Positions 36,856-45,967 are shown, numbered from the stretch's first letter. The stretch: 64,000 nucleotides of DNA from Acrocarpospora corrugata (GCF_009687845.1 NZ_BLAD01000059.1:1-64000), one strand, 5' to 3'. Notes: generated by a model from the sequence alone, not told the origin. Program-made: numbers and translations.

Positions 36856-39402
36856 CTACGCGCCTGGGGCGGGAATCGGCTGATCTGGATCGTTCGGTTC
36901 GACGACACCGACCGGGCCATCGGGAGTGATCGTCATCGGCGCCCATTCACCGGTGCCCCACTCCCCCGCCGGCACCGAAACGCTGGGCATGTCCATCGGC
37001 TCGATCTCCCCGTGCAGCTGGATGAGAGCCCGAAGCGCATCATCAGTCGGCGGCTTCGCCGGAACCGACAACACATCACCAGGCTGCTGCGCCGCCAACG
37101 CCCTCGGATCGATCTCCTCCCCAGAACCGACCAGCAGGACAGGCTCCGGATCGAGCGACCCCGCCCAGGCATCATCACCCGACATGCTCGGCATGTCCAT
37201 CGGCCCGATCTCGCCATGCAGCTGGATGAGAGCCCGAAGCGCATCATCAGTCGGCGGCTTCGCCGGAACCGACAACACATCACCAGGCTGCTGCGCCGCC
37301 AACGCCCTCGGGTCAATCTCCTCCCCAGAACCAATCAGCAGAACAGGCTCCGGATCGAGCGACCCCGCCCAGGCATCACCACCCGACATACCCGGTATAT
37401 CCATCGGCCCGACGTTCTCATGCAGCGCGATCAGCGCCCGCAGCGCGTCGTCATCCAACTGATTCGCCGGTACGGAGAGCACATCCCCGGGCTGCTGCGC
37501 CGCGAGCGCCCGAGGATCGAGCGTGTAACCCGATCCATTGGACGAGGCCGGACTGTTTCCAGACGCCGCACTCCCCGAGGACCCCGGCTGCGGACAGTCG
37601 TCCCCGCCATTTCCCGGCGGATTCTGCGACGGCGGCTGGTTCTGATCCCGCGGCGGATCCTGCTCCTGCCCCCTGGGCGAATCCTGACTCGGCGGCTGCT
37701 CCTGGCCTCGCGGATTGTCCTGGCTCGGCGGCTGCTCCTGGCCCCGCGGATAGTCCTGACTTGGTGGCTGCTCCTGGCCCCGCGGGTCGCCCTGGCTCGG
37801 CGGCTGCTCCTGACCTCGCGGGTAATCCTGGTTGGGCGGCTGCTCCTGACCTCGCGGGTAATCCTGGTTGGGCGGCTGCTCCTGACCTCGCGAATTGTCC
37901 TGGTTCGGCGGCTGTTCCTGGTCGCGTGGTTGGTCCTGGTTGGGGAGGTCCTGGTTGGGGCCGGGGTTTTGGGCGGGTAGGTCGCCGCCGGAGCCGAGGG
38001 CTGAGGGCTCGCCTTCGCCCAGTGGGGCGGTGGGGCCGATGATCGACGGGTCGTCGGACGGTGCGGCGGCGAAGTTGTCGGACGGGGTGCCGGTGGAGTC
38101 GCCGAGCGGGTTGCCTGGGGTGGGGTCCGGGCTGGTGAGCACAGCCGGGTTGGCTGTTCCGGGCACGGATGGGTTGGCCGTTCCGGGAGACGCGGCCGAG
38201 GGGTCCTCGGTGAGGTTGTCCTCCGGGGTGCCGATGTACTCGCCCAGCGGGTCGCCGGGGGCCAGGCCCGGTTGGGGCGGGTCGAACGGCACGGTCGGTG
38301 TCATTGGCTGGACCAGGCCGGCGGGGCCGGTCGGGTGCGGGCCGTCACCGTTGGTGGTGATGTAGACGCCGTCCAACGTGTTGGGCGTGTCGATGGGCTG
38401 AATGTCCTGCATGTGCTCGCTCAGCCAGGCCAGATACGCGTCCGACGGCTGGTTGAGCGGAGTACTGACCACCTTCACGCCATCAACGATGATCACCTGA
38501 CGCCCACCGGTCTGATCGATGTCGTCCCGGTGATCCTTCCGCTGGGTGTCCGGCGTCGCATCGTCATCACAAGGCTGCTTCGGCTCGACCGGCCGCTCAT
38601 CCTCGCCCCTGGAGGGCGGCTGCTCACTCTCACCCTTCGACGGAGGCTGCTCCGACTCACCTTTGGAGGGCGGCGGCTGCTCCGACTCGCCCTTGGACGG
38701 CGGTGATTTCTCACAGTCGTCCTCCGACGGCGGCTGCTCCGGCTCATCCTTCGACGGCGGCTTCTCCGGTTCATCCTTGGAGGGCGGCGGCTGCTCACTT
38801 TCACCCTTGGACGGCGGCTTCTCCGACTCGTCCTTTGCAGGTGGTGGCTGCTCGCTCTCACCCTTGGACGGCGGCTTCTCCGACTCGTCCTTTGCAGGTG
38901 GTGGCTGCTCGCTCTCACCCTTCGAGGGCGGCTTCTCCGGCTCGTCCTTGGAGGGCGGCGGCTGCTCGCTCTCACCCTTCGCAGGCGGCTTCTCCGGCTC
39001 GTCCTTCGATGGCGGAGGCTGCTCGCTTTCGCCCTTGGACGGCGGCTTCTCCGACTCGTCCTTCGCAGGTGGCGGCTGCTTTGAGTCGTCGCCGGGGGTT
39101 GGCTGGGTGGAGTCGGAGGCGGGGCCGCCGGAAGGGGGTTTGTCGTCGGTGGAGGGGCGTGGTGGGGGGTCCTGCTTTTCGCGTTTTTCCAGGAGGGCCA
39201 GGCGGGTGGAGACGTCCCTGACCATGGTGGCGCCAGCGTCGGCGATCTGGGAGGGGCGGTGGGTGGGGCGGATGGGGACGCCGGCGGTTCGGGTGAATTG
39301 GGCCACCTTCGCCTCGACGAGGTCCATCTGTTCGCCCGCGCGGGTGATCTGTGCCAGGAGTTCCCGGACCAGCTTGGGGTCCATCCCGTCCAGCTTCGCC
39401 AT
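36856..39402 (-). CDS. large repetitive Pro/Gln/Glu-rich protein
   Basis: 848-residue protein of unknown function. Residues 1-75 form a helical domain (LVRELLAQITRAGEQMDLVEAKVAQF) resembling WXG100-like or other coiled domains. It is followed by three blocks of repeats: 19-residue units rich in K/D/E/S/P (PPSKGESEQPPPAKDE-like), 12-residue units PRGQEQPPNQDY-like, and a 68-residue unit present in about two and two-thirds copies with DPRALAAQQPGDVLS. No signal peptide or transmembrane helix is seen. ATG 39402 has GGAG at 7 nt. High Pro/Gln/charged content argues for a disordered, extended chain, possibly a surface or wall-spanning structural protein. Confidence 0.75.
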   Translation of the reverse strand: MAKLDGMDPKLVRELLAQITRAGEQMDLVEAKVAQFTRTAGVPIRPTHRPSQIADAGATMVRDVSTRLALLEKREKQDPPPRPSTDDKPPSGGPASDSTQPTPGDDSKQPPPAKDESEKPPSKGESEQPPPSKDEPEKPPAKGESEQPPPSKDEPEKPPSKGESEQPPPAKDESEKPPSKGESEQPPPAKDESEKPPSKGESEQPPPSKDEPEKPPSKDEPEQPPSEDDCEKSPPSKGESEQPPPSKGESEQPPSKGESEQPPSRGEDERPVEPKQPCDDDATPDTQRKDHRDDIDQTGGRQVIIVDGVKVVSTPLNQPSDAYLAWLSEHMQDIQPIDTPNTLDGVYITTNGDGPHPTGPAGLVQPMTPTVPFDPPQPGLAPGDPLGEYIGTPEDNLTEDPSAASPGTANPSVPGTANPAVLTSPDPTPGNPLGDSTGTPSDNFAAAPSDDPSIIGPTAPLGEGEPSALGSGGDLPAQNPGPNQDLPNQDQPRDQEQPPNQDNSRGQEQPPNQDYPRGQEQPPNQDYPRGQEQPPSQGDPRGQEQPPSQDYPRGQEQPPSQDNPRGQEQPPSQDSPRGQEQDPPRDQNQPPSQNPPGNGGDDCPQPGSSGSAASGNSPASSNGSGYTLDPRALAAQQPGDVLSVPANQLDDDALRALIALHENVGPMDIPGMSGGDAWAGSLDPEPVLLIGSGEEIDPRALAAQQPGDVLSVPAKPPTDDALRALIQLHGEIGPMDMPSMSGDDAWAGSLDPEPVLLVGSGEEIDPRALAAQQPGDVLSVPAKPPTDDALRALIQLHGEIEPMDMPSVSVPAGEWGTGEWAPMTITPDGPVGVVEPNDPDQPIPAPGA
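36981..37518. repeat. 204-bp tandem repeat, about 2.7 copies
   Basis: Unit of 204 bp (68 codons) in the repetitive gene: copy 1 at 37315-37518, copy 2 at 37111-37314, and partial copy 3 at about 36981-37110. Copies 2 and 3 are nearly identical in DNA, copy 1 is more diverged, which points to recent duplication of one unit. Confidence 0.85.
37615..37955. repeat. 36-bp tandem repeat coding RGQEQPP units
   Basis: About nine 36-bp units in register, each encoding roughly PRGQEQPPxQDx. The unit is GGCGGCTGCTCCTGG-like on the plus strand. Identity between units is high, so the number of copies may differ between strains. It lies wholly within the coding sequence and has no variable spacers. Confidence 0.8.
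38625..39090. repeat. 57-bp tandem repeats coding KDESEKPPSKGESEQPP units
   Basis: Eight or so 57-bp (19-residue) units with alternating PPSKGESEQPPP and AKDESEK/SKDEPEK halves. Two adjacent units starting near 38832 and 38889 are identical in DNA, showing a recent duplication. Confidence 0.8.
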
Positions 39403-39563
39403 GAGCACGCTCCGCGAGAAGTCAGCGTCAATGGTCGCGCTGGCTGCGGGCGCAGCGGCCGGGCGCGCTTCCTTGATTCACGGTAGCTTCGGCGGACGCC
39501 GGACGAGGAGGCGATAGCCAGATGGCATGAATCGCCCCCGGACATCAGGGATCAGGACCAAGG

Positions 39564-39706
39564 CCCAGTCGGTCGCCGGACAGCCCACGCCAGAAGGGGC
39601 TCAGTCGGTCGCCAGGCGGCCCACGTCGCAGTAGGGCTCAGTGATTCGCTAGATCACCCGCGTCGGAGCAGGGCTCAGTCGGTCGCCAGATAGCCCACGA
39701 TGGCCT
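39564..39706. repeat. 36-37 bp tandem repeat spanning the tsaC 3' end
   Basis: Four copies starting at 39564, 39600, 39637 and 39674 with the core CTCAGTCGGTCGCCAGRYRG and a following CCCACG. The last copy is the 3' end of tsaC, including the stop codon (tca at 39675). Copies 1, 2 and 4 match well and copy 3 is diverged. The array is therefore a series of duplicated tsaC tails in the gap downstream of the gene. Confidence 0.8.
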
Positions 39707-40319
39707 TGAGCTTGTCGGCGGGGATGGCACCATTCCTGAGTACCCGGGGGACCGGTGTGGTGAGATCCAGGATCGTGGAGGGTGCGCTGTCCTCACACGG
39801 TCCGCCGTCGAGATAGACGGCGACGGACTCGCCGAGTTGCTCCTCGGCTTCGGCGGCGGTCACGGCGGGGACCGCGCCGGAGCGGTTGGCGCTGGAGACG
39901 GCCATCGGACCGGTCTCCTTGAGCAGGTCCAGGGCCACACCGTGCAGCGGCATGCGCAGCGCCACGGTGCCCTTGGTCTCGCCGAGATCCCAGGTCAGCG
40001 ACCGGTTCACCCGGCAGATCAGGGTCAGCGGGCCGGGCCAGAAGGCGTCCACCAGATCCTGCCCGTACGAGCCGAGCCCCTCCACCAGCGCGTTGGCCGC
40101 GCGCACGGTCCCGACCAGGACGGGCACCGGCATGTCCCGCCCCCGGCCCTTCGCCTCCAGCAGCGCGGAGACCGCGGTCGGGGTGAACGCGTCGGCGCCG
40201 ATGCCGTACACGGTGTCGGTCGGCAGCACGATGAGCTCACCGCTGCGGACCGCCGAGACCGCGTCTATCAGGCCCGACGCCCGCTCACCCGGGTTCGCAC
40301 ACAAATACCGACGACTCAT
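39675..40319 (-). CDS. tsaC: L-threonylcarbamoyladenylate synthase (TsaC/Sua5)
   Basis: Makes threonylcarbamoyl-AMP from threonine, bicarbonate and ATP for the t6A modification of tRNA. 214 residues, YrdC/Sua5 fold without the Sua5 extra domain. LPTDTVYGIGADAF near residue 30, the KGRGRDMPVPVLV loop, WPGPLTLI, and SSANRSGAVP near residue 140 are diagnostic. ATG 40319 gives the standard start; it lies 8 bp after the prmC stop, so the pair is an operon, as in most actinomycetes. Confidence 0.95.
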   Translation of the reverse strand: MSRRYLCANPGERASGLIDAVSAVRSGELIVLPTDTVYGIGADAFTPTAVSALLEAKGRGRDMPVPVLVGTVRAANALVEGLGSYGQDLVDAFWPGPLTLICRVNRSLTWDLGETKGTVALRMPLHGVALDLLKETGPMAVSSANRSGAVPAVTAAEAEEQLGESVAVYLDGGPCEDSAPSTILDLTTPVPRVLRNGAIPADKLKAIVGYLATD

Positions 40320-40327
40320 GACATCCC

Positions 40328-41182
40328 TCACTCTTGACCGAACTTCGCGGTGACAAAACGATCCCGTCCGGTCAGATCTTGCCGGAGTCTCGCGTCCCGC
40401 CACCCGTTGTCCTCGGAGAACAGCCAGTAGACCGCGTTGCCCTGCTCGTCCGCGTGCTCCACGGCGACCAGACCACCGGGCCGCAACAGCCGCCTGGCCG
40501 TGCGCTCCACCGCTCTGACCTCGTCCAGACCGTCCTGGCCCGAGCCGTACAGCGCGCGGCTGGGATCGTAGTCGCGGACCTCGGGGTCGCGCGGCACCGC
40601 CCCCGGCGGAATGTACGGCGGGTTGGAGATGACCAGGTCAACCTGCCCGTCCAGCTCCGGCAGGCAGTCGGCCAGATCCTCAGGATGGAGCGTGGTGCGC
40701 CCCTGCCCGTGTTCGAGGATGTTCCGCTTCGCCCACCCGTACGCCACCGGGTCGATCTCCACCGCGTGCACCTGGGCGAGCGCCACCTCCTGAGCGATCG
40801 ACAGCGCGATCGCGCCGGAGCCGGTGCCCAGGTCGACCACCACCGGGGAGGCCACGTCCATCTCGCTCAGCCGGGCGATGGCCCAGCCGGCGACCACCTC
40901 GGTCTCCGGGCGCGGCACGAACACCCCCAGCCCGACCTCCAGCGACAGGTAACGGAAGTATGCCCTTCCAGTGATGTGCTGGAGCGGCTCCCGGGACTCG
41001 CGGCGGGCCACTCCCTCCCAGAACAGGGCGTCGAAGTCAGAGTCCTTGACGGAGTGCAGCCGCCCCCGGCTGACTCCGTGGACGAACGCGGCGATCTCCT
41101 CGGCGTCGGTGCGCGGCGAGGGCACACCGGCCTCGGCGAGCCGGGCGGTGGCGAGGGCGATCTCGTCCAGGAGGAAGGTCAT
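40328..41182 (-). CDS. prmC: release factor glutamine methyltransferase
   Basis: Methylates the Gln of the GGQ motif of RF1 and RF2 with SAM. About 284 residues. Features: the N-terminal helical domain, the PRPETE motif near residue 115, the SAM-binding VVVDLGTGSGAIALSIA stretch near residue 142, and the NPPY active site (VISNPPYIPPG). The gene directly follows prfA, whose product is the substrate. ATG 41182 is used; an ATG at 41200 would add 6 residues. Confidence 0.96.
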   Translation of the reverse strand: MTFLLDEIALATARLAEAGVPSPRTDAEEIAAFVHGVSRGRLHSVKDSDFDALFWEGVARRESREPLQHITGRAYFRYLSLEVGLGVFVPRPETEVVAGWAIARLSEMDVASPVVVDLGTGSGAIALSIAQEVALAQVHAVEIDPVAYGWAKRNILEHGQGRTTLHPEDLADCLPELDGQVDLVISNPPYIPPGAVPRDPEVRDYDPSRALYGSGQDGLDEVRAVERTARRLLRPGGLVAVEHADEQGNAVYWLFSEDNGWRDARLRQDLTGRDRFVTAKFGQE

Positions 41183-41203
41183 GGCTTCACATGGGTCCAA
41201 AGG

Positions 41204-42250
41204 TTACGAGTGGGCGGCCAGCTTCTCCGCCAGCTCGGCGTCGATCAGGGCCTGGATCACGGCGTCGAGGTCGCCGTCGAGGACCTGGTCCAGGTTGTAG
41301 GCCTTGAAGCCCACCCGGTGGTCGGAGATGCGATTCTCCGGGAAGTTGTAGGTCCGCACCCGCTCCGACCGGTCCACGGTGCGCACCTGCGACTTGCGCT
41401 CGGCCATCGCGGCGGCGTTGGCCTCCTCCTCGGCCAGCGCCTGCAGCCGGGCGCGCAGCACGCGCATCGCCGACTCCTTGTTCTGCAGCTGGCTCTTCTC
41501 GTTCTGGCAGGAGACCACGACGCCGGTCGGCAGGTGGGTGATCCGGACCGCCGAGTCGGTGGTGTTCACGCTCTGCCCGCCGGGACCGCCGGACCGGTAG
41601 ACGTCGATGCGCAGGTCGTTGGGGTCGACGTGGACGTCGACCTCCTCGGCCTCGGGGTAGACGAGCACGCCGGCGGCGGAGGTGTGGATGCGCCCCTGCG
41701 ACTCGGTGGCCGGGACACGCTGCACCCGGTGCACGCCGCCCTCGAACTTGAGCTTCCCCCAGGCGCCGTTCTTCGCCTTGATCGCGACCGTGACGTCCTT
41801 GTAGCCGCCCAGGTCGGAGTACTGCGCGTCGATGATCTCGGCGCGGAACCCGACCCGCTCGGCGTAGCGCGTGTACATCCGCAGGAGGTCGCCCGCGAAC
41901 AGGGCCGACTCCTGGCCGCCCTCGCCCGCCTTGATCTCCATGATGATGTCTTTGTCGTCGTTGGGGTCACGCGGCACCAGCAGGTGCGTGAGCCGTTCCT
42001 CCAGCGCGGGCACCCGCAGCTCCAGCTCGTCGGCCTCGGCCGCGAAGGACGCGTCCTCGCTGGCCAGCTCCCTGGCTGCCTTGATGTCCTCGCGGACGCT
42101 GTCCAGCTCGCGGTAGGTGGCCACGATGGGGGTGAGCGCCGCATACCTCTTGCCGTACGCCTTCGCCTTCGCCTGGTCGGCGTGCACGGCCGGATCGGCG
42201 AGCTTGAGCTCGAGATCTGTGTACTCGCCGATGAGTTCGTCGAGATTCAC
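41204..42250 (-). CDS. prfA: peptide chain release factor 1
   Basis: Recognises UAA and UAG stop codons and triggers peptide release. 348 residues from a GTG. The PAT motif near residues 180-182 is the RF1 anticodon-like tripeptide P-x-T, and GGQ at 224-226 in [10 protein letters not shown] is the catalytic motif. The N-terminal helical domain and C-terminal EKLAAHS end are normal. Confidence 0.97.
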   Translation of the reverse strand: MNLDELIGEYTDLELKLADPAVHADQAKAKAYGKRYAALTPIVATYRELDSVREDIKAARELASEDASFAAEADELELRVPALEERLTHLLVPRDPNDDKDIIMEIKAGEGGQESALFAGDLLRMYTRYAERVGFRAEIIDAQYSDLGGYKDVTVAIKAKNGAWGKLKFEGGVHRVQRVPATESQGRIHTSAAGVLVYPEAEEVDVHVDPNDLRIDVYRSGGPGGQSVNTTDSAVRITHLPTGVVVSCQNEKSQLQNKESAMRVLRARLQALAEEEANAAAMAERKSQVRTVDRSERVRTYNFPENRISDHRVGFKAYNLDQVLDGDLDAVIQALIDAELAEKLAAHS

Positions 42251-42301
42251 CGTGCGTCCTTTCGTGGAAGAAGATGCGCTGCCGGAGCCCAGTCACCAAG
42301 A

Positions 42302-42353
42302 ACGCCGACCCGGGTTCGCCCCCTGACAAATAGGGACGAATCCGAGCCGGCGT
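42302..42353 (-). terminator. imperfect hairpin after rpmE
   Basis: Bases 42302-42325 (ACGCCG...TTCG...CCT) pair imperfectly with 42332-42353 (AGG...CGAA...CCGGCGT) across the small loop GACAAAT, just downstream of the rpmE stop on the minus strand. It could terminate or attenuate rpmE transcripts before prfA. Confidence 0.45.
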
Positions 42354-42364
42354 CTGGTAGGAAG

Positions 42365-42583
42365 CTACTTGCCCGCGGTCTTCTTGCCGAAGCGAGCCTC
42401 GAAGCGGGCAACTCGGCCACCAGTGTCGAGGATCTTCTGCTTGCCCGTGTAGAACGGGTGGCAGGCCGAACAGACGTCGGCGTGGATCGAACCGCTGGTG
42501 GCGGTGCTCCGCGTGGTGAACGTGTTCCCACACGTGCAAGTCACATTGGTGACGACATACGTGGGGTGGATGTCGGGCTTCAT
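42365..42583 (-). CDS. rpmE: 50S ribosomal protein L31, zinc-binding form
   Basis: 72-residue ribosomal protein L31. It contains the zinc site C16-T-C18 and C38-S-A-C41, the C+ form, which stores zinc and may be exchanged for the C- paralogue under zinc starvation. The KPDIHPTYV start and the [15 protein letters not shown] motif are characteristic. GGAGAGG lies upstream. It sits ahead of prfA as in other actinomycetes. Confidence 0.97.
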   Translation of the reverse strand: MKPDIHPTYVVTNVTCTCGNTFTTRSTATSGSIHADVCSACHPFYTGKQKILDTGGRVARFEARFGKKTAGK

Positions 42584-42749
42584 ACCTATTTCCTCTCCGA
42601 GGGGCGGTCGCCGGGTCGCCTCTGCCAGCCTGGGGGCGGGAACCGGAACCGCTGCGGTTCGGCTACCAGTGTGCCAGATGCTGGAACCTTCCCAGGCCAC
42701 TCCGCATTCCCGGGCGGTCATCGGGAGCCTGGGAACTCCATGAGAACCC

Positions 42750-42795
42750 TCATGATCAGGTGGACCGCGCCCCACCAGCCCCAGTAGGCTCACGT
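42750..42795 (+). promoter_or_regulatory. promoter candidate of the first secreted-protein gene
   Basis: TGGACC, about 18 bp, then TAGGCT, upstream of a leader ending in GTAAGGGG. The same pattern (TGGACG, 17 bp, TAGGCT) and nearby CCAGCCCC motif recur before the second copy at about 44020-44050. Conservation of the spaced boxes across the duplication supports a shared promoter. Confidence 0.5.
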
Positions 42796-42842
42796 GCTCA
42801 AACCCGACCTTTCCCTCAAAATGACCTAAGTAAGGGGAATCC

Positions 42843-43946
42843 ATGAGGAAAAGCCTGCGGCACCTCTTTGCAGGCGTGAGCGGGGTGGCGATCATTGCCA
42901 GCGGTGTGGCCATCACCGCAACCCCCGCCAGTGCGGATGCTGCGTTCTCATCGGACGCAGTAGCGTTCGTAGACGCCTTCCTTCCGCCGAGTGGTTCTAG
43001 CAACATCGACTTCTCCGTCAAAGTGACCGGCGCCTACACTGCGGCCGGTCAGCCGGACAAGAAGATCTGGGTCCACTTCACCAAGGACGACACCGCCAGC
43101 TCGATCGTGTGGGCGAACGGAACCGTCACCCAGCCGGCCGCGCTGTCGACCGCTCCCAGCCCGAACGAGGCTGTGGTCAAGGGCGTCATCCCGGTCTCGG
43201 TCAGCGACACGGCCAGCGACAAGTGGCGTCTTGAACTCGCGCTGACCGACACGGCCGCCACGGTCGCGCCGACCACCGGCTGGACCAAGGCGACCGACTT
43301 CACCGTCGCCGCCGCCACCCGGGTGAGCAACTTCGACGTCGACCCCGACACGGTCACGCTGAAGTCGGGCACCTCCGTTGACGTCGCGGTCCGCGCCGTC
43401 ATCGAGAAGGCGGGCGGCGAGGTTCTCAAGGAGGCGCGCGTCGAGAGCGACGACACCTCTGACTACTACTCGCTGCAGACGGGGATGGAGGCTGACGACA
43501 AGACCTACTACGACTACGTCTCGATGGACTCCTCCACCTCGACCGGTCGCTGGCAGGCCAAGCTCACCATCACCCGCGGCGCCAAGACGTACTCCTTCGT
43601 CAAGGGCTTCGACGTCAAGAAGGGCACCACCTCCAAGGCCAAGTCGAAGGTCACCTTCGCGGTGAGCCCGACCAAGGTCAAGAAGGGCAAGTCCGTCAAG
43701 ATGTACGGCACGGTTTACCGTGGGTACACCTCGTGGGGCCCCTGGAAGAAGAAGATCGTCAAGCTGTACTTCAAGAAAAAGGGCACCAAGACCTGGAAGT
43801 TCGCGGCCTACATCGGCGCGAACAACTCCGGCAAGTTCACCAAGACGGTGAAGCCGAAGTACGACGGGTACTGGCGTGTTGGCGCGTTCGCGACGTCGCT
43901 CACGCTCGGTAAGTGGTCGGCCTACAAATATGTAGACGTTCGCTAG
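42843..43946 (+). CDS. secreted protein, tandem paralogue 1
   Basis: 367-residue exported protein of unknown function. A typical signal peptide is seen: [12 protein letters not shown], a hydrophobic core, and the cleavage region ATPASADA near residue 32. Two Ig-like beta domains in the middle (the second begins near residue 165, [13 protein letters not shown]) are followed by a Lys/Tyr/Trp-rich C-terminal domain starting near residue 270 ([16 protein letters not shown], and [15 protein letters not shown]). The C-terminal domain resembles Ig-like wall or calcium-linked repeats but I cannot name it. A near copy follows at 44101, separated by a strong terminator. Confidence 0.85.
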   Translation: MRKSLRHLFAGVSGVAIIASGVAITATPASADAAFSSDAVAFVDAFLPPSGSSNIDFSVKVTGAYTAAGQPDKKIWVHFTKDDTASSIVWANGTVTQPAALSTAPSPNEAVVKGVIPVSVSDTASDKWRLELALTDTAATVAPTTGWTKATDFTVAAATRVSNFDVDPDTVTLKSGTSVDVAVRAVIEKAGGEVLKEARVESDDTSDYYSLQTGMEADDKTYYDYVSMDSSTSTGRWQAKLTITRGAKTYSFVKGFDVKKGTTSKAKSKVTFAVSPTKVKKGKSVKMYGTVYRGYTSWGPWKKKIVKLYFKKKGTKTWKFAAYIGANNSGKFTKTVKPKYDGYWRVGAFATSLTLGKWSAYKYVDVR

Positions 43947-43957
43947 CTCAAATCGGG

Positions 43958-43990
43958 AAGCCCGCACAGACACGTTGTCTGTGCGGGCTT
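43958..43990 (+). terminator. strong intrinsic terminator after paralogue 1
   Basis: Perfect 15-bp stem AAGCCCGCACAGACA/TGTCTGTGCGGGCTT with a 3-nt loop, 12 bp after the stop codon and followed by TTCCC. Each copy of the duplicated gene is thus separately terminated. Confidence 0.9.
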
Positions 43991-44019
43991 TCCCACTTTC
44001 CGGTAGATTAATCCCTTTG

Positions 44020-44055
44020 GCTGGACGAGTCTCACCAGCCCCACTAGGCTCAAAA
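44020..44055 (+). promoter_or_regulatory. promoter candidate of the second secreted-protein gene
   Basis: TGGACG, 17 bp, TAGGCT; the block CACCAGCCCC and the later CCCGAC-TTTCCCTC match the first copy's upstream region, so the duplication included the promoter. Confidence 0.5.
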
Positions 44056-44100
44056 GCCCGACTTTTCCCTCCAATTGACTGATGTAAGGGGCCATCCAAC

Positions 44101-45207
44101 ATGAGGAAGACCCTGCGGCTGGTACTTGCGGCCGTAACGGGGGCAGCGGTATTCAGCAGCGGTGCGGCCATCACCGTCGCCTCCCCCGCCAATGCCTTCG
44201 CCGGCGTCATCGGCACCATCACGGTCGCCGACACGTTCGTCCCTCCCACCGGGAGTGACAAGATGCCGTTCAAGTTCACGCTGACCAGCCCGACGTACAC
44301 CGGCGTAAAGGCGCCGAAGGTCGTGGCGGTCTTCTACAAGGAAGGCGAGGCGACGAGCGGCGCGGGAACGGCCGCCACCGTCACCGCCATCCCCGACCTC
44401 GGCGCCGGGGCCTCCCCGCTCGCCAGTGTCGAAGTGAACGGCTCGATCCCGATCACCTCCTCCGACAAGCCGACCACCTCCGGCAAGTGGACGCTCAAGG
44501 TGACCGTCACCCCGGACGCCACCGGCGCGGTCAAGGACGACGAGAAGAGCCACGAGTTCACGGTCGCCAAGGCCACGCGCATCACGAACATGAACGTGGA
44601 CCCGAGCACGGTCGCGCTCAAGTCGGGCAAGGAGATCGACGTCTACGTCGCCTTCAAGCTGGAGCGCGGTGCCGCGGCCGGCGAGGAGAAGGTGACCGAC
44701 GTCCGGCTGGAGAGCAAGGACGACGACGACTACTACTCGCTGAACACCGGCCTGGAGTCGGACGACTCCTACCACGGCTCGACCTCGATGGACTACGACA
44801 CCAACGCGGGTTCGTGGCAGCTCAAGGCGACCGTCACCCGGGGCAGCAAGACCTACGCCTTCGTGGACGGCTTCACGGTCACCAAGGGTTCCAGCAAGGC
44901 CAAGTCGAAGATCACGCTGGTGGCCTCGCCGACCAAGGTGAAGAAGGGCAAGTCGACCAAGCTTTACGGCAAGGTCTACCGGGGGTACACCTCCTGGGGC
45001 GCGTGGAAGAAGAAGATCCTCAAGCTCTACTTCAAGAAGAAGGGCACCTCGACCTGGAAGTTCGTCGGCTACGTGGGCGCGAACAACTCCGGCAAGTACA
45101 GCAAGACCGTCAAGCCCAAGTACGACGGCTACTGGCGGCTCGGCGCCACCGGTTCGAGCATGACCAACAAGGCGTGGTCTCCGTCGAAGTTCGTCGACGT
45201 GAAGTAG
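44101..45207 (+). CDS. secreted protein, tandem paralogue 2
   Basis: 368-residue paralogue of the preceding gene, with the same signal peptide plan (ASPANA cleavage region near residue 31), middle beta domains, and the near-identical Lys/Tyr/Trp-rich C-terminal domain (about residues 270-368; the KLYFKKKGT and GANNSGK stretches match). The middle part has diverged more. The basic, aromatic-rich C-terminus suggests binding to an anionic cell-wall polymer or nucleic acid, inference only. A terminator follows at 45227. Confidence 0.85.
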   Translation: MRKTLRLVLAAVTGAAVFSSGAAITVASPANAFAGVIGTITVADTFVPPTGSDKMPFKFTLTSPTYTGVKAPKVVAVFYKEGEATSGAGTAATVTAIPDLGAGASPLASVEVNGSIPITSSDKPTTSGKWTLKVTVTPDATGAVKDDEKSHEFTVAKATRITNMNVDPSTVALKSGKEIDVYVAFKLERGAAAGEEKVTDVRLESKDDDDYYSLNTGLESDDSYHGSTSMDYDTNAGSWQLKATVTRGSKTYAFVDGFTVTKGSSKAKSKITLVASPTKVKKGKSTKLYGKVYRGYTSWGAWKKKILKLYFKKKGTSTWKFVGYVGANNSGKYSKTVKPKYDGYWRLGATGSSMTNKAWSPSKFVDVK

Positions 45208-45226
45208 CTCTCGCCGGCTGAATACG

Positions 45227-45258
45227 CGCCCCCGTGTCCGGGCCTGGGCACGGGGGCG
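45227..45258 (+). terminator. intrinsic terminator after paralogue 2
   Basis: CGCCCCCGTG (45227-45236) pairs with CACGGGGGCG (45249-45258), followed by TTTTC. It can also serve the leftward response-regulator gene ending at 45329. Confidence 0.8.
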
Positions 45259-45328
45259 TTTTCATGCCGCCAATCCACGCCCGGCAAGCCTGCCGAAAAA
45301 CCTGCCCGGCGAGTATGCCCAGAATGCA

Positions 45329-45967
45329 TCAATGCCCCAGGAAGGCCAGCACCGCCAGCACCCGCCGGTGGTCGTCCGGCGCGGGATCCAGCTCCAGCTT
45401 CTGGAAAATGCTGGAGATGTGCTTCTCGACCGCCCCCTCCGAGATGACCATTCGCGCGGAGATGGCCCCGTTCGACCGCCCTTCCGCCATCAGCGCCAGC
45501 ACCTCGTTCTCCCGCGCGGTCAGCCGTTCCCGCGGCAGCCGCCGCCGGCTGAGCAGCTGCACCACCACGTCGGGATCGATGACCGTCCCGCCGCCGGCCA
45601 CCCGCCGTACCGCGTCGAAGAACTCGGCCACGTCCGCGATGCGCTCTTTGAGCAGGTAGCCGACCGCGGACGCGCCGCCGCCGATCAGCTCGGTCGCGTA
45701 CCGCTCCTCGACATACTGGGACAGCACCAGGATCGGGAACCCCGGCCGCCTGGCCCGCACCTCCAACGCCGCCCGCAACCCCTCGTCGGTGTGCGAGGGC
45801 GGCATCCGCACGTCCACCACCGCCAGGTCAGGCCGGTGCTCCTCGACCGCCGCCACCAGCGCGGGACCGTCCCCCACCGCCGCGACCGTGGTCACCCCGC
45901 CGTCTTCGAGCAGCCGGGTGAGCCCTTCCCTGAGCAGTACGGAATCCTCCGCGATCACCACCCGCAT
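45329..45967 (-). CDS. LuxR-type response regulator
   Basis: About 212-residue response regulator. The receiver has AEDSVLLREGL at the start, the phospho-Asp in LAVVDVRMPP near residue 52, and a Lys in YLLKERIAD. The HTH LTARENEVLALMAEGRSNGAI near residue 150 is the NarL/LuxR type. ATG 45967 is preferred; the frame continues to overlap the kinase gene stop (45985). It forms a pair with the kinase upstream. Confidence 0.93.
   Translation of the reverse strand: MRVVIAEDSVLLREGLTRLLEDGGVTTVAAVGDGPALVAAVEEHRPDLAVVDVRMPPSHTDEGLRAALEVRARRPGFPILVLSQYVEERYATELIGGGASAVGYLLKERIADVAEFFDAVRRVAGGGTVIDPDVVVQLLSRRRLPRERLTARENEVLALMAEGRSNGAISARMVISEGAVEKHISSIFQKLELDPAPDDHRRVLAVLAFLGH

Noticed and set aside
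37615-37955. Possible CRISPR array
   Set aside because: Regular 36-bp units but no spacers, exact reading-frame periodicity and no cas genes; they code for repeats in a protein.
39564-39706. Possible CRISPR repeat or attachment site
   Set aside because: Units are contiguous with no spacers and match the tsaC 3' end, so a tandem duplication is the simpler reading.
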